Source of the DNA: Pseudomonas anguilliseptica
GTDB lineage: Bacteria > Pseudomonadota > Gammaproteobacteria > Pseudomonadales > Pseudomonadaceae
Reading direction: 5' to 3'
NCBI RefSeq assembly: GCF_900105355.1
Contig: NZ_FNSC01000001.1
Coordinates: 372,001 to 436,000 of the forward strand
Length of the DNA stretch: 64,000 nucleotides
Shown: piece by piece, positions 13,804-26,410 of the stretch
How the letters are laid out: each line of letters begins with the position of its first letter
How positions within the stretch are numbered: the stretch's first letter is position 1
Made by a program: the position numbers and the translations under genes
Notes under the pieces: generated by a model
What the model was told of the DNA's origin: nothing
The model's input: the letters and a program-made list of their open reading frames with translations, nothing else
Database searches by the model: none

Positions 13804-14355
13804 TCACAAGTCAACTCTTATCAGCGAGACCGGATAGCCCAAACGCGCAGCAAACTCGTCGAGAAAACCCGGCTTGAAACCGGCATCCGCCCAGTTATTG
13901 AAGATAAATCCCAGGTTGGAAAAACCGCAGGGCTGCAGAAACAGAAAGCCGTTGATGTCATCTTCATGGCCACACAGTGGGCAAATAAAGTTATCGGTCT
14001 GCCCCGGCATCCAGTCTTCCAGGCTATCGAACAACCTTTCACCCACCTCGCGCCGGCACTCAGGACAACCGGCTTCCTCAAGAAAATCCGTAGTTGGGGT
14101 ATAGATGCAGCGTTTGTAGATGATCTCCAGACCATGCACCGCCTGCCCAAAGGGCAACAGCTCCGGCCGTTCGACCACCCGCCGCGCGCCCTCGGCGATA
14201 CCGTAGCCCATATGTTTGAAGGTACGCCCGCAAGTGGTCAGCTGTTCTTCGATGATGTTCTGCTTGACCAGCCAGCGCACGATCAACCGCGCCCGCGCCT
14301 CGTGGCCGGGAAAGCTGGAAATCTGCGGAACGATGATCGCCTGCTGCTCACTCAT
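13804..14355 (-). CDS. Conserved protein with two CxxC pairs, function unknown
   Basis: 183 residues, no signal peptide or membrane segment. The central part has CPEC and, about 25 residues later, CPLC followed by H (CGHEDD), which would make a zinc ribbon. The N-terminal half (SSFPGHEARARLIVRWLVKQNIIEEQLTTCG) looks like a small helical domain. I recognise it only as a gene found beside xseA/guaB in pseudomonads; database names such as sugar ABC transporter ATPase for this type have no support in the sequence. It is divergent from xseA, and the IS630 element lies just past its stop. Confidence 0.7.
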   Translation of the reverse strand: MSEQQAIIVPQISSFPGHEARARLIVRWLVKQNIIEEQLTTCGRTFKHMGYGIAEGARRVVERPELLPFGQAVHGLEIIYKRCIYTPTTDFLEEAGCPECRREVGERLFDSLEDWMPGQTDNFICPLCGHEDDINGFLFLQPCGFSNLGFIFNNWADAGFKPGFLDEFAARLGYPVSLIRVDL

Positions 14356-14460
14356 ATCGGAACTCGGTTTGCATTGAAGGCGCGCAGCTTAATGACCACA
14401 GAACGCCGGTCAAGGCCAATCCACTATGGCCGACCGGGCAAAGCCTTTACTATGCCGGCC

Positions 14461-15840
14461 ATGATCAAAGATCCTTTCCAACGCCTGAACCTCGACCGCG
14501 AGGTGCTTAGCGTCAGCCAACTGAACAACCGCGCACGCCTACTGCTGGAAGATGTATTCGGCGGTATCTGGGTCGAGGGGGAAATCTCCAACCTGGCCAA
14601 ACCGGCATCCGGGCATATCTATTTCACCCTTAAGGATAACCAGGCCCAGGTGCGCTGCGCGCTGTTCCGGCAGAACGCCGCCAAGGTGCGCCAGGCGCTG
14701 CGCGACGGCCTGGCGGTGAAGGTGCGCGGCAAGGTGTCGCTGTTCGAAGGCCGCGGCGATTATCAGCTGATTCTCGATGCCGTCGAGCCGGCCGGCGATG
14801 GCGCGCTGCGCCTGGCCTTCGAGGCGCTGAAAGAAAAGCTTAACGCCGAAGGGCTATTTGCCGCCGAGGCTAAAGTCGCCCTGCCGGCGCACCCGAAACG
14901 TATTGGCATTATCAGCTCGCCGACTGGCGCGGTGATCCGCGACATTATCAGTGTATTCCGCCGCCGCGCTCCGCAGGTCGAACTGACCCTGATCCCCACC
15001 GCCGTTCAGGGCAGTGAAGCCACTGCGCAGATTGTTCGCGCCCTTGGCATTGCCGATGCAAAAGGCTTTGACGCGCTGATCCTGGCTCGCGGCGGCGGCT
15101 CGCTGGAAGACCTCTGGTGCTTTAACGAAGAGCCGGTGGCCCGCGCCATTGCCGCCTGCATCACGCCCATCGTCAGCGCCGTGGGCCATGAAACCGATAT
15201 ATCCATCGCCGATTTTGTCGCCGACGTGCGCGCGCCCACGCCGTCTGCCGCCGCCGAACTGCTGGCCCCCGACAGCAGTGAGCTGGTGCAGCGCCTGCAC
15301 AATCTCAAGCGCCGCCTGAACCTGCGCATGCAACACCGCCTGGAGCGCGAGCACATGCGCCTGGAGGGCCTGAGCCGGCGCTTGCGCCACCCCGGCGAAC
15401 GCCTGCGCCAGCATGCTCAGCGCGTGGATGACCTGGAGATGCGCCTGACGCGCGCCTTCGAGCGCCAGCTGACTAGTCGCCGCGAACGCCTGACCCATCT
15501 GCAAACCCGCCTGCTCAGCCTGCACCCGGAACGTAACCTCAAGCTGCTGGATCAGCGCCTGCAGGCCCTGGCAGAACGCCTGCAACGCAGCATGCGTGAA
15601 GGTCTCAAAGCACGTCGCCTGCAACTGCATAGCCAGGTGCAGACGCTGCACGCGGTCAGCCCACTGGCGACCCTCGGTCGTGGTTACAGCATCCTGCTGG
15701 ATGAGCGCGGCCGCGCCATCCGCAATGCCGTCGACACCCGCCCCGGCCAGCGGCTGAAGGCGCGCCTGGGCACCGGGGTGCTGGATGTGCGGGTCGAAGA
15801 TAACCATGTGCAGCCGGTTACCCTGTCGCTGCTCGACTGA
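14461..15840 (+). CDS. xseA: Exodeoxyribonuclease VII large subunit
   Basis: Large subunit of exonuclease VII, degrading single-stranded DNA in both directions. 459 residues. An N-terminal OB-fold (VWVEGE-type segment GGIWVEGEISNLAKPASGHIYF) is followed by the catalytic domain with ARGGGSLEDLWCFNE and SAVGHETD, a long coiled-coil arm (about residues 280-400) rich in Arg/Leu, and a C-terminal GRGYSILLD segment. The start at 14461 (MIKDPFQRLNLDREVL) matches the family; an ATG three codons upstream is possible. xseB is not nearby, as is usual in Pseudomonas. Confidence 0.96.
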   Translation: MIKDPFQRLNLDREVLSVSQLNNRARLLLEDVFGGIWVEGEISNLAKPASGHIYFTLKDNQAQVRCALFRQNAAKVRQALRDGLAVKVRGKVSLFEGRGDYQLILDAVEPAGDGALRLAFEALKEKLNAEGLFAAEAKVALPAHPKRIGIISSPTGAVIRDIISVFRRRAPQVELTLIPTAVQGSEATAQIVRALGIADAKGFDALILARGGGSLEDLWCFNEEPVARAIAACITPIVSAVGHETDISIADFVADVRAPTPSAAAELLAPDSSELVQRLHNLKRRLNLRMQHRLEREHMRLEGLSRRLRHPGERLRQHAQRVDDLEMRLTRAFERQLTSRRERLTHLQTRLLSLHPERNLKLLDQRLQALAERLQRSMREGLKARRLQLHSQVQTLHAVSPLATLGRGYSILLDERGRAIRNAVDTRPGQRLKARLGTGVLDVRVEDNHVQPVTLSLLD

Positions 15841-15852
15841 CCTTTTTATACA

Positions 15853-15882
15853 GGTGGATACGCTTCGCGTTATCCACCCTAC
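15853..15882. repeat. Short GGTGGATA...TATCCACCCTAC hairpin repeat
   Basis: The 8-bp arms GGTGGATA and TATCCACC surround CGC-TTC-GCG. The same type, ending ATCCACCCTAC, recurs at 54268-54337. It lies between xseA and the peptidase gene. Confidence 0.6.
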
Positions 15883-15891
15883 GGATATTCA

Positions 15892-16716
15892 ATGCGCCTG
15901 TTCACACTGCTCACCCTGTTCTGCCTCGCCCTGCCCGTCCACGCCGAAGGCTTTATCAGCCGATTGCTCAACAAACCCGTGCCGGGCGGCGTGGCAGTAG
16001 TCGATCTGGGACCAGCAAGCAGCGCGCCTGAGGTTCGTTATCAAAACAAACCAGTGCTGGTGACCCATGAAGATCAGCAGCGCTGGATCGCCATTGTCGG
16101 CATCCCACTGAGCGTGAAACCCGGCAGCCAGCAGATCAGCGTCAACGGCAGCCAGACACTGGGCTTCCAGGTCGGCAGCAAGCATTACGTCGAACAGCGC
16201 ATCACGATCAAGAATCAGCAGCAGGTCAATCCGAACGCCAAGAACCTTGCACGCATCGAGCGCGAACTGGCCGAGCAGACCCGTGCCTACCAGCAGTTCA
16301 GTGCGCGCCAGCCGAGCAACCTGCTGTTCGACAGGCCGGTCAACGGCCCGCTGTCGAGCCCCTTCGGCCTGCGCCGCTTCTTCAATGGCGAGGAGCGCAA
16401 TCCGCACTCGGGCCTGGATTTCGCCGCCAATAGCGGCACACCGATCAAGGCCCCGGCCGCAGGCAAGGTGATCCTGACTGGTGACTATTTCTTTAACGGC
16501 AAAACGGTGTTTGTCGATCACGGCCAGGGCCTGATCAGCATGTTCTGCCACCTCTCAGCCATCGGCGTGAAAGTCGGCGATGAGCTGCCACGCGGCGGCG
16601 TACTCGGCAAAGTCGGCGCCACCGGCCGCGCCACCGGCCCGCACTTGCACTGGAACGTCAGCCTGAACGATGCGCGAGTCGACCCGGCAATCTTTATCGG
16701 TGCCTTCAAGCCCTGA
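15892..16716 (+). CDS. M23-family murein endopeptidase (LytM domain)
   Basis: 274 residues. A cleavable signal peptide (MRLFTLLTLFCLALPVHA) sends it to the periplasm. A beta-rich N-terminal domain follows, then a LytM/M23 domain with the zinc motifs HSGLD and HLHW and the middle histidine in MFCHLSA, all present. It is therefore predicted to be an active zinc endopeptidase cutting peptide cross-links. It follows xseA after a short hairpin repeat and may share its transcript. Family members are annotated as peptidoglycan DD-endopeptidases; the exact bond cut is not shown here. Confidence 0.9.
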   Translation: MRLFTLLTLFCLALPVHAEGFISRLLNKPVPGGVAVVDLGPASSAPEVRYQNKPVLVTHEDQQRWIAIVGIPLSVKPGSQQISVNGSQTLGFQVGSKHYVEQRITIKNQQQVNPNAKNLARIERELAEQTRAYQQFSARQPSNLLFDRPVNGPLSSPFGLRRFFNGEERNPHSGLDFAANSGTPIKAPAAGKVILTGDYFFNGKTVFVDHGQGLISMFCHLSAIGVKVGDELPRGGVLGKVGATGRATGPHLHWNVSLNDARVDPAIFIGAFKP

Positions 16717-16825
16717 AGGGATTGCGCCTGGGTTCACAGCCGCCGCTTTGTTATGGTCTGCCCGTCCGCAATCGAGGGGCCCGTGCTGAACGCCCGTCTT
16801 CACCGTCCGAACTAGGGAGCTTGAT

Positions 16826-17622
16826 ATGCCGCAAGCGCTTGCCTCATGGCTTGACTGGCTGCAACAACACGCCGAGATTTTTACCCTGATTAGCGCCAGC
16901 CTGCTCCTGCTGAGCGCCTGGCTAAGCAACTGGCTGGTTAAACGGATACTCGTGCGCGCCGTGTGCCACATGATCGACGCCACCGCCCTGGGGCGTAACG
17001 CACAGAACCTGGATAACGAGCTGATCAAACGCCTGGCCAACATTGTCCCGGCACTGCTGGTCAGCGCGGGTATCGGGCTGGTTCCCGGCCTTCCGGAAAG
17101 CCTGGTCAGCGTGACACGTAATGTCTGCAGCGCCTTTATCGTGCTAATCGTTGCGCTGGCCTTGAGCCTCCTGCTGGATATTAACCTGCGCGATGACGCG
17201 CACTTGCGGCCGATCAAGGGCTACCTGCAGGTGCTGAAAATCGGCCTGTTCGCCGTCGCCGCAATCCTCATGATCGCCACGCTGATCGACCGCTCGCCGC
17301 TGATCCTGCTGTCGGGCCTGGGGGCCATGGCCGCCGTACTGATGCTGATTTTTCAGGACACCCTGCTGTCCCTGGTCGCCAGCGTGCAGATTTCCTCCAG
17401 CATATCGTGCGCGTCGGCGACTGGATCGAGATGCCGCAGCTGAACGCCGACGGCGATGTCATCGATATCGCCCTGCACACGGTCAAGGTGCAGAACTGGG
17501 ACAAGACCATCACCACCATCCCGACCAAACGCTTTATCAGCGACCCGCTCAAGAACTGGCGTGGCATGCAGGAGTCCGGCGGGCGGCGGATCAAGCGCAG
17601 CCTGCTGCTTGATCAAACGTAA
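16826..17622 (+). pseudogene. ybdG: YbdG-type mechanosensitive channel, frameshifted and truncated by IS66
   Basis: The frame from 16826 gives transmembrane segments and the pore helix ([20 protein letters not shown]), then shifts near 17393-17405: [11 protein letters not shown] should be [14 protein letters not shown]. The correct frame continues from 17407 ([27 protein letters not shown], then [16 protein letters not shown]) to [13 protein letters not shown], where the IS66 element begins and its terminal GTAA supplies a stop. About 150 C-terminal residues are missing relative to the roughly 415-residue family. One lost base plus an IS insertion: non-functional unless the indel is an error, and truncated in any case. 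Confidence 0.88.
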
Positions 17623-17664
17623 GCGCTCCATAGACCCCACCTCCCTCTGGAGAGGTTTTGCGTT

Positions 17665-19221
17665 TTACAGTGGCGTCGTTGGTTGGCAGTTCCAAGGCAG
17701 CAGCGCTTCGTAGGCTTCAACGCTGTTGGCCAGCGGCAGGCGTTCGAGGACATGGCGCAGCCAGGCGTAGGGCTCCTGGCCATTGGTCTTGGCGGTTTCC
17801 ACCAGGCTGTAGAGTTGGGCGCTGGCGGTCGCGCCTTTCGGCGTGTCGCTGAACAGCCAGTTCTTGCGACCTATGACGAAGGGCCGGATCGCGCGCTCGG
17901 CAGCGTTGTTATCGATCTGCAGGTGGCCAGCCTCGATGTAGCGTTCGAGTCGGCTCCAGTTGCTCGCCAGGTAGTTCACTGCTTTGCCCAGGGCATTCTG
18001 CGCCGTGACCTGCGGCTGGGGTTTCTCCAGCCAGGTCTTGAGCTGATCGAGGAGCGGTAGGCTGTGCTGCTGGCGGCCCCGGTAGCGCTGTTCATCGCTG
18101 GCATCCTTAAGTTCGCGCTCGATGCCGTAGAGCTTGTTGATCATCCCCAACGCGATGTCGGCACGCCCGGTTTTGCCCTTCGGTTGCACCTTTTGCGCTT
18201 CGACGAACTTGCGCCGCGCATGCGCCCAGCAGGCCAGGCGCTCAACACCTTGTTGTGCGGCCACGGCGTTGTAGCCGGCGTAATCGTCGGTCATCAGGTA
18301 GCCGCGATAACCGTCGAGCAGGCGCAGCGGCACCTCCTGCGCGCGGCTGGTTGTGTAGTCGAAGAGGATCACCGGTTTGCCAGGCGGGCCACCGGTCTGC
18401 ACCCACATCCAGGAGTGGCTGCTCGGATCGCGCCCAGGCTCCTTGAGCACCTGCACGCGGGTTTCATCGCAGTGGATCACCGGACTGTCCAGCAGCCTGT
18501 CGCGCATCAGGTTGAGCAACGGTTGTAGCAGTTCGCCGCACTGGATCACCCAGCGCGCCAGGGTCTGCCGGGGGATGTCGATGCCATGGCGACTGAGCAT
18601 CTTTTCGAAGCGATACAGTGGGATGCCGTCGGCGTATTTGCTGGTCAGCAGCATCGCCAGCACGCTCGGGCTGGCCAGGCTTTTCTCGATCAGTTGGGCC
18701 GGTTTGTCAGCGGTGACCGGCGCGCTTTCGCAGGCCTTGCAGGCATAGGTCTTGCGAATGTGGCGGATCACCTGAACCTGCATCGGGATGATTTCCAGCT
18801 GCTCGCTGGTTTCTTCGCCGATGGCCTGCTTGCGGCAACCGCATTCGCAGGTCAGTTCGTGTTCGGGCAGTTCGTGGATGACCTCGACACGCGGTAGTTC
18901 GGCCGGTAACGGCTTGCGCTTGCCGCGGCGCTTGGTCGGCGCAACGACTTCTTCCTCGACCTCAGCGGCCGGAGCTTCAGCCGCCGCTTCGGCCAGGCTT
19001 TCCGCTTCGTTGAACATCTCTAGCTGCGGTGAATCCGGGTCGCTGCTCTGCTCGGATTTACGGCCGAACAGGCGCTGGATCAACAGCGCGTTTTGTTCGC
19101 GCAGGCGCTCGATCTGCCCATCCTTGTCCTTGGCCAATTCCTGCGCCGACGACAACACCTCAGCGAGCAATTGCTTGAGCGCGGCGGGGTCATCAGGAAG
19201 GGTTTCGGGCACAGAAATCAT
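17665..19221 (-). CDS. tnpC: IS66 transposase TnpC
   Basis: 518 residues. An N-terminal coiled coil ([27 protein letters not shown], also the IS66 homeodomain-like region) leads to a Cys-rich zinc finger (CECGCRKQ ... CKAC), and the DDE catalytic core follows, with Asp in [13 protein letters not shown], Asp in [12 protein letters not shown] and Glu in [23 protein letters not shown] short C-terminal tail follows the [10 protein letters not shown] motif. It is complete with no frameshift. The gene reads away from tnpB, 31 bp downstream of it. Confidence 0.94.
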   Translation of the reverse strand: MISVPETLPDDPAALKQLLAEVLSSAQELAKDKDGQIERLREQNALLIQRLFGRKSEQSSDPDSPQLEMFNEAESLAEAAAEAPAAEVEEEVVAPTKRRGKRKPLPAELPRVEVIHELPEHELTCECGCRKQAIGEETSEQLEIIPMQVQVIRHIRKTYACKACESAPVTADKPAQLIEKSLASPSVLAMLLTSKYADGIPLYRFEKMLSRHGIDIPRQTLARWVIQCGELLQPLLNLMRDRLLDSPVIHCDETRVQVLKEPGRDPSSHSWMWVQTGGPPGKPVILFDYTTSRAQEVPLRLLDGYRGYLMTDDYAGYNAVAAQQGVERLACWAHARRKFVEAQKVQPKGKTGRADIALGMINKLYGIERELKDASDEQRYRGRQQHSLPLLDQLKTWLEKPQPQVTAQNALGKAVNYLASNWSRLERYIEAGHLQIDNNAAERAIRPFVIGRKNWLFSDTPKGATASAQLYSLVETAKTNGQEPYAWLRHVLERLPLANSVEAYEALLPWNCQPTTPL

Positions 19222-19252
19222 GCCGTGGATTATACCGGCTCAGGTGACGAAC

Positions 19253-19600
19253 CTAGGGGTCAAAACCTGGTGCGGCCGGTTGCGCCACAGGTCGATACCT
19301 GTCCAACAACCAGTTCAACTCCTGGGCCGTCAGCACGATCGCATCTTCGCCAGGTTCCGGATGCGACTTGAAGCGTTCAGCCTCCAATCGCTTGAGCCAC
19401 AGGCAAAAGCCGTTGCGCTCCCAATACAAAATCTTCACCCGGCTGCGCGCGCGGTTGAGGAAGACGAACAGCACCGGGTCGAACACCGCCACCTTGATAT
19501 CCAGCTCGACCAGGGCGGCCAGGCCATCGATGGATTTTCGGAAATCCACCGGCTTGGGGTATAGATAGACTTTTTCGACTTTGGCGTCGGGGCGCATCAT
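19253..19600 (-). CDS. tnpB: IS66 accessory protein TnpB
   Basis: 115 residues from the ATG at 19600 (MMRPDAKVEKVYLYPKPVDFRKSIDGLAALV). It matches the IS66 Orf2 family, with conserved VDFRKSIDGL, LFVFLNRARSRVKILYWERNGFCLW and KRLEAERF. TnpB is needed for IS66 transposition, but its biochemical role is unclear. An upstream start at 19636 would place the N-terminus closer to the IS end and lacks family support. Confidence 0.9.
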   Translation of the reverse strand: MMRPDAKVEKVYLYPKPVDFRKSIDGLAALVELDIKVAVFDPVLFVFLNRARSRVKILYWERNGFCLWLKRLEAERFKSHPEPGEDAIVLTAQELNWLLDRYRPVAQPAAPGFDP

Positions 19601-19651
19601 GACGGCTGGCTCCAGAAAGAAATTGGAGCTCAGCATTGGCTGGCCTGCGGA

Positions 19652-21628
19652 TCATTTGTAGATGAGGTTTATGGAGCGCTTACGTTTGATCGAACCACGC
19701 CGCGCGGCACTTAACACCAGACGCAGGCCCTGCTCACGGGCATTGGCTTTAGGCGGTGCTTCGGCAGCCGTAAAGTTCATCTGCGCAGCGCCCTTCTGAC
19801 TCGAGGGCTGCACTTCCAGATACTGGCCGGTAACCAGAGTTTCCAGGTTGGCGGCGCGGGTCAGGCTGACCTCGGGCTTGACTACCCAAAACTGCGTACC
19901 GACCCGGGCAATCTGCTGCGTCGCCTGAGTGATCCGCGCATACAGAATCACCGCCTGCAGATCATCCGTCAGTTCGATGCGCTCCACTTTGCCAACCTCC
20001 AGGCCCTTGTAGCGAATCGCCGTACCTGGGCTGAGACCGTCGCCGCTGGGCACCCGAATAGTCAGCTCTACACCTTTCTGCAACGCCACTTCCTGGCTGC
20101 TGTACAGGCTGAAGCGCTCGACCCGCTTATTGCCTTTGGGGGCATTGGGATTCGGGGCTTCAAAGGCAATGCCACCTGCCAGCAAGGTCTGCAATGATTC
20201 GCTCTTGACCTCAACGCAGGACAGTCCGCCCTTCAGCGTAATGCCGCTGGCATTCCAGAAGCGCGTGCTGCTGTTTACCAGATGCGCATGCTCAGGCTCG
20301 ATGTGCACGCCAAAGGCCACCTGTTTGTCATCACGTGACAGCTGAAAACTCTGCACCGTACCGACTTTGACCTGCTTGAACAGGATCGGGCTGCCTACCT
20401 CCAGAGAACCGCGTGTGTCGCTGAACAACACCAGATGCAAACCCGGCGCTGACAGGTCGAGCGGCGGGGCTTTGGCTCTGGCGACAAAATCACGCAGCGG
20501 AGGATTGCCGGCGTCGCCCGGCCGGATGGCGATGTAGTTGCCCTTAACCAGCGCTTCCAATCCGGTTATCCCAGCCAGGGAAATCGATGGTTTGACCACC
20601 CAGAAATCGGTGCCTTCAACCAGGTAGTCTTCGGTGCGTGGGTCGAGCATCAATTCCACCCGTGCACCACTGAGATCCTGATCAACCTTGAAGGTCTTCA
20701 TATGACCGACCTGGATACCCTTGTACATCACCGGCGTGCGACCGGGCTCCAGGCCTTCAAACTCATGCAGCTTGAGCGATACGCGAATGCCGGCCTGTGC
20801 GCTGTCGAAGTCTTCATACAGGCGAAATGGCAGGCTCGGATCAGTCGGCGGGCTATCTTTGCGGTGTTCAGGCGTAGCGAAGGCAATTCCGCCCGCGACA
20901 ATGCTCGCCAAAGATTCGGTGCGTACTTTCACTCCAGATAAACCGGCATCGATAGAGACGCCGCTGGCATTCCAGAAACGCGTGTGTTTGCGCACCAGAG
21001 AGGCAAACTCGGGTTCAATAAACACCTTCACCTCAATCAGGTTCTGCTCCTCAACCAAGGCATAACTTTTCACCCGGCCCACCTGGATCTGCTTGTAGAA
21101 CACCGGGCTGTCGCGGTTGAGCGAGCCAAGTCGCTCGGCTTTGAGGGTCAGGTGCAAACCAGGCGCGGTGTCGGCCAAGGGTGGCGGCTCACTCAGCGCA
21201 GTGAATTTACGTGTAGGCTCGCCATCACCAGGACTGGCTGTGATGTAGTTACCCGACACCAGGGTTTCCAACCCGGTGATGCCCGCCAGAGAAACGCTCG
21301 GCTTGACCAGCCAGAAGCGAGTATTGGTACGCAGATGCTGCTCAACCCGCTTATCCATTTCCAGGGTCGCACGCACACCACGCCGCTCGCCGCTGTCATC
21401 CAGCTCCAGAGCCGTGACCTTGCCAATCGGCATGCCTTTGAAGATCACTTCAGTCTTGCCCGACTGAATGCCATCACCGCTGGCGAACATCACCTGAATC
21501 TCGATACCTGCTTCGTTATAGGCACGCCAACCCAGCCAACCACCAATCAGTAACGCAATCAGCGGCAATACCCAGATAGCCGACCAGTTCGAAGCAGGGC
21601 GCGCTTTAGCCAATGGCAAATCATTCAT
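19652..21628 (-). pseudogene. pqiB: MCE-domain protein (PqiB/YebT-like), C-terminus cut off by IS66
   Basis: 658 residues, of which the last dozen (from the Arg after RRGSIK) are translated from IS66 DNA. There is one N-terminal membrane anchor (IWVLPLIALLIGGWLGW), then five full MCE domains recognisable by repeats such as GLEPGRTPVMYKGIQVGHM, and a sixth that is cut at its first strand. MCE proteins form periplasmic tunnels that move lipids between membranes, with PqiA-type partners. The start is the ATG at 21628, overlapping the pqiA2 stop by 8 bp. Loss of the C-terminus probably breaks tunnel assembly. The rest of the gene is not in this window. Confidence 0.88.
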
Positions 21629-22244
21629 GGTGGTCATCCAAGTCCGTGTCATCCCAAATCAAGCGGGGGTCGAAAGTTAAAGCAGCCAGCATGGTCAGCA
21701 CCACCACACTGGCAAACGCGGTCGCGCCGTAGCCGGGAACAATGCTCGCCAAACTGCCGAAGTTAACCACCGCCACCAGGATCGCGATGACAAAAATATC
21801 CAGCATCGACCAGCGCCCGATCCATTCAATAAAGCGGTACATCAACACGCGCTGACGCGCCGACATCGGTTGATGGCGCTGCACCGAATACAGCAGCAGG
21901 GCAATACCAACCAGCTTGAACGTCGGCACCACAATACTGGCGATAAATACCACCGCGGCAATCGGCAGCATGCCGTAGTTCACCAACTCGATAACCCCCG
22001 ACATGATAGTGTCGGACTGGCCCTTGCCCAGCGAATTGACCGTCATGATCGGCAGCAGGTTGGCCGGGATATACAGCACTGCCGCCGTCAGCAATAACGC
22101 CCAGGTACGCATCAGACTGTTGGGACGGCGCGCATGCAAGTGTCCGCCGCAGCGCGTGCAGAATTGCTTGTCGCTGCCCGGCTGCTGCGGATTGAGTTGA
22201 TGACATTCATGGCAAATCAACAATCCGGCATCAATTGCCCGCAT
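21621..22244 (-). CDS. pqiA: PqiA-family membrane protein (second of two)
   Basis: 207 residues. It starts with a cytoplasmic zinc-ribbon (CHECHQLN ... CTRCGGHL), then has four hydrophobic helices, including YIPANLLPIMTV, the PqiA signature. The start at 22244 is preferred over the ATG at 22250 because GGAGG lies exactly against the earlier ATG and six bases before the later one. It overlaps pqiA1 upstream and the MCE gene downstream, so the three form one operon, a predicted intermembrane lipid-transport system. Its MCE partner is truncated here. Confidence 0.88.
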   Translation of the reverse strand: MRAIDAGLLICHECHQLNPQQPGSDKQFCTRCGGHLHARRPNSLMRTWALLLTAAVLYIPANLLPIMTVNSLGKGQSDTIMSGVIELVNYGMLPIAAVVFIASIVVPTFKLVGIALLLYSVQRHQPMSARQRVLMYRFIEWIGRWSMLDIFVIAILVAVVNFGSLASIVPGYGATAFASVVVLTMLAALTFDPRLIWDDTDLDDHHE

Positions 22245-22881
22245 GCGCATCCTCCCCCGACAAGGCTTCCCAGATCTGATGGGGCGACATTGTCACCTCC
22301 AGCCAGACCTGAACCAGTAACAGCGCAACAAAACACAGCAGTCCCAGGCCAATGCTCAACTCGGCCAGATCGACCAGTTTCACAATCGCCACCAAGATGC
22401 CCATCAGGTAGACCTCAAGCATACCCCACTCGCGCATATGGTGATAAAGCAGTAGGCCATAACTGCGGCCGATATCCAGGCGAATACTCAGCAGCACGGC
22501 AAACTGGCACAACAGCTTGAGCAGTGGCACCGCCATACTGCAGAGAAAGACCACCACGGCCACGCCCTGCATGCCGCTGTTATACAACCCGAGCACGCCC
22601 GTCCAGACGGTGTCCTCAGTCGCCTGCCCGAGCAGATTGAGTTGCATGATCGGCAAGAAGTTGGCTGGGATATACAACAACAAAGCCGCAATCACCAACG
22701 CCATGCTGCGGCGCACGACCTGTGCACGATGGGTATACAACTCATAGCCACAGCGCGGGCATTCGACCCGCTCACCTGCAGCAGCTTCAGGCTTGCGCAG
22801 CAACAGATCGCACTCATGACAGGCAATCAGCTGCTTAAGTTCAAGTTCGGAAAGTGGTTCAGAACGTGCCGGTCCGGCCAT
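22231..22881 (-). CDS. pqiA: PqiA-family membrane protein (first of two)
   Basis: 216 residues, paralogous to the next gene. An N-terminal zinc ribbon (CHECDLLL ... CPRCGYEL) leads to four membrane helices with the signature YIPANFLPIMQLNLLG. Two single-domain PqiA genes in a row correspond to the two halves of E. coli PqiA. It is first in the pqiA-pqiA-MCE operon and lies next to the 5S end of the rRNA operon, a neighbourhood also known in other pseudomonads. Confidence 0.88.
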   Translation of the reverse strand: MAGPARSEPLSELELKQLIACHECDLLLRKPEAAAGERVECPRCGYELYTHRAQVVRRSMALVIAALLLYIPANFLPIMQLNLLGQATEDTVWTGVLGLYNSGMQGVAVVVFLCSMAVPLLKLLCQFAVLLSIRLDIGRSYGLLLYHHMREWGMLEVYLMGILVAIVKLVDLAELSIGLGLLCFVALLLVQVWLEVTMSPHQIWEALSGEDAHAGN

Positions 22882-22983
22882 AGAAGAACCCTGATTAAAG
22901 TGCGCTTAGGCATCATAGCCATAAGCCGTTTAGTTGCCTATCAAAGGCGCACCTGCGCCTGGTTTGTTTTCGCGGCGCAAAGT

Positions 22984-23016
22984 AAAACCCCCGACCAGTT
23001 TCCTGATCGGGGGTTT
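22984..23016 (-). terminator. rRNA operon terminator
   Basis: On the minus strand, just past the 5S gene, AAAACCCCCGATCAGG pairs with its complement CTGGTCGGGGGTTTT (one mismatch) and ends in a T run. A typical factor-independent terminator. Confidence 0.85.
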
Positions 23017-23024
23017 TGGTGTAG

Positions 23025-23144
23025 GTGCTTGACGATGACCTACTCTCACATGGGGAAACCCCACACTACCATCGGCGATGCATCGTTTCACTACTGAGTT
23101 CGGGATGGGATCAGGTGGTTCCAATGCTCTATGGTCGTCAAGCG
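23025..23144 (-). rRNA. rrf: 5S ribosomal RNA
   Basis: About 120 nt. On the minus strand it begins GCTTGACGACCATAGAGC and ends with CATCGTCAAGC, the two ends pairing, with the conserved internal CCCGAACTCAG and GATGGTAGTGTGGGG. It closely resembles Pseudomonas 5S. It is last in the operon, about 134 bp after 23S. Confidence 0.95.
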
Positions 23145-23278
23145 ATTCAGCTGGGATGTCGCGGTTAGGCGCTATCCCGAATTGGGTATGTGATGTCTTA
23201 GTTTGTAGTTTCGCAAATTTTCGGCTGTTGCAGTCTTCATAGAGACACACAAACATCAAATTGTTTGGGTGTTATATG

Positions 23279-26166
<2,888 letters not shown>

Positions 26167-26308
26167 ATATAACCCCAAGCAATCTGGTTATTGCCTCTAA
26201 CGTGAAGACGACATTCGCCGAAAATTTGCAATTGAGAACTACAAATTTTACCTTGACCAGATTAATTACCAGTGAAAGTAATTAATCAGTCACTTCTATC
26301 ACATACCC

Positions 26309-26324
26309 AAATTTTTAAAGAACG
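26309..26324 (-). promoter_or_regulatory. boxA-like antitermination signal in the tRNA-23S spacer
   Basis: On the minus strand GTTCTTTAAAAATT resembles the rrn boxA (TGCTCTTTAACA) that binds NusB-NusE to prevent Rho termination. It is placed between tRNA-Ala and 23S as expected. Confidence 0.5.
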
Positions 26325-26410
26325 ATTTGTTACTGATCAAAGACCAGAAATCAACATTCATCTACTTGCAGTAGGAACGTTCATTTCTGAACTCTCAACG
26401 AGGCTGTATA

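Larger units (their letters stand above)
17619..19683 (-). mobile_element. IS66-family insertion sequence
   Basis: 2,065 bp. Inverted ends begin GTAAGCGCTCCATA on both sides, the GTAAGCG start being characteristic of IS66. It carries tnpB and tnpC but no tnpA, and only about 80 bp precede tnpB. The flanking octamers are GATCAAAC on the left and GTTTGATC on the right: inverted, not the direct 8-bp duplication expected. It therefore bridges two unrelated gene fragments, ybdG and the MCE gene. Confidence 0.9.

Noticed and set aside
17619..19683. Simple IS66 insertion into one gene
   Set aside because: The two flanks belong to different genes in opposite orientation and the octamers are inverted, not direct repeats.
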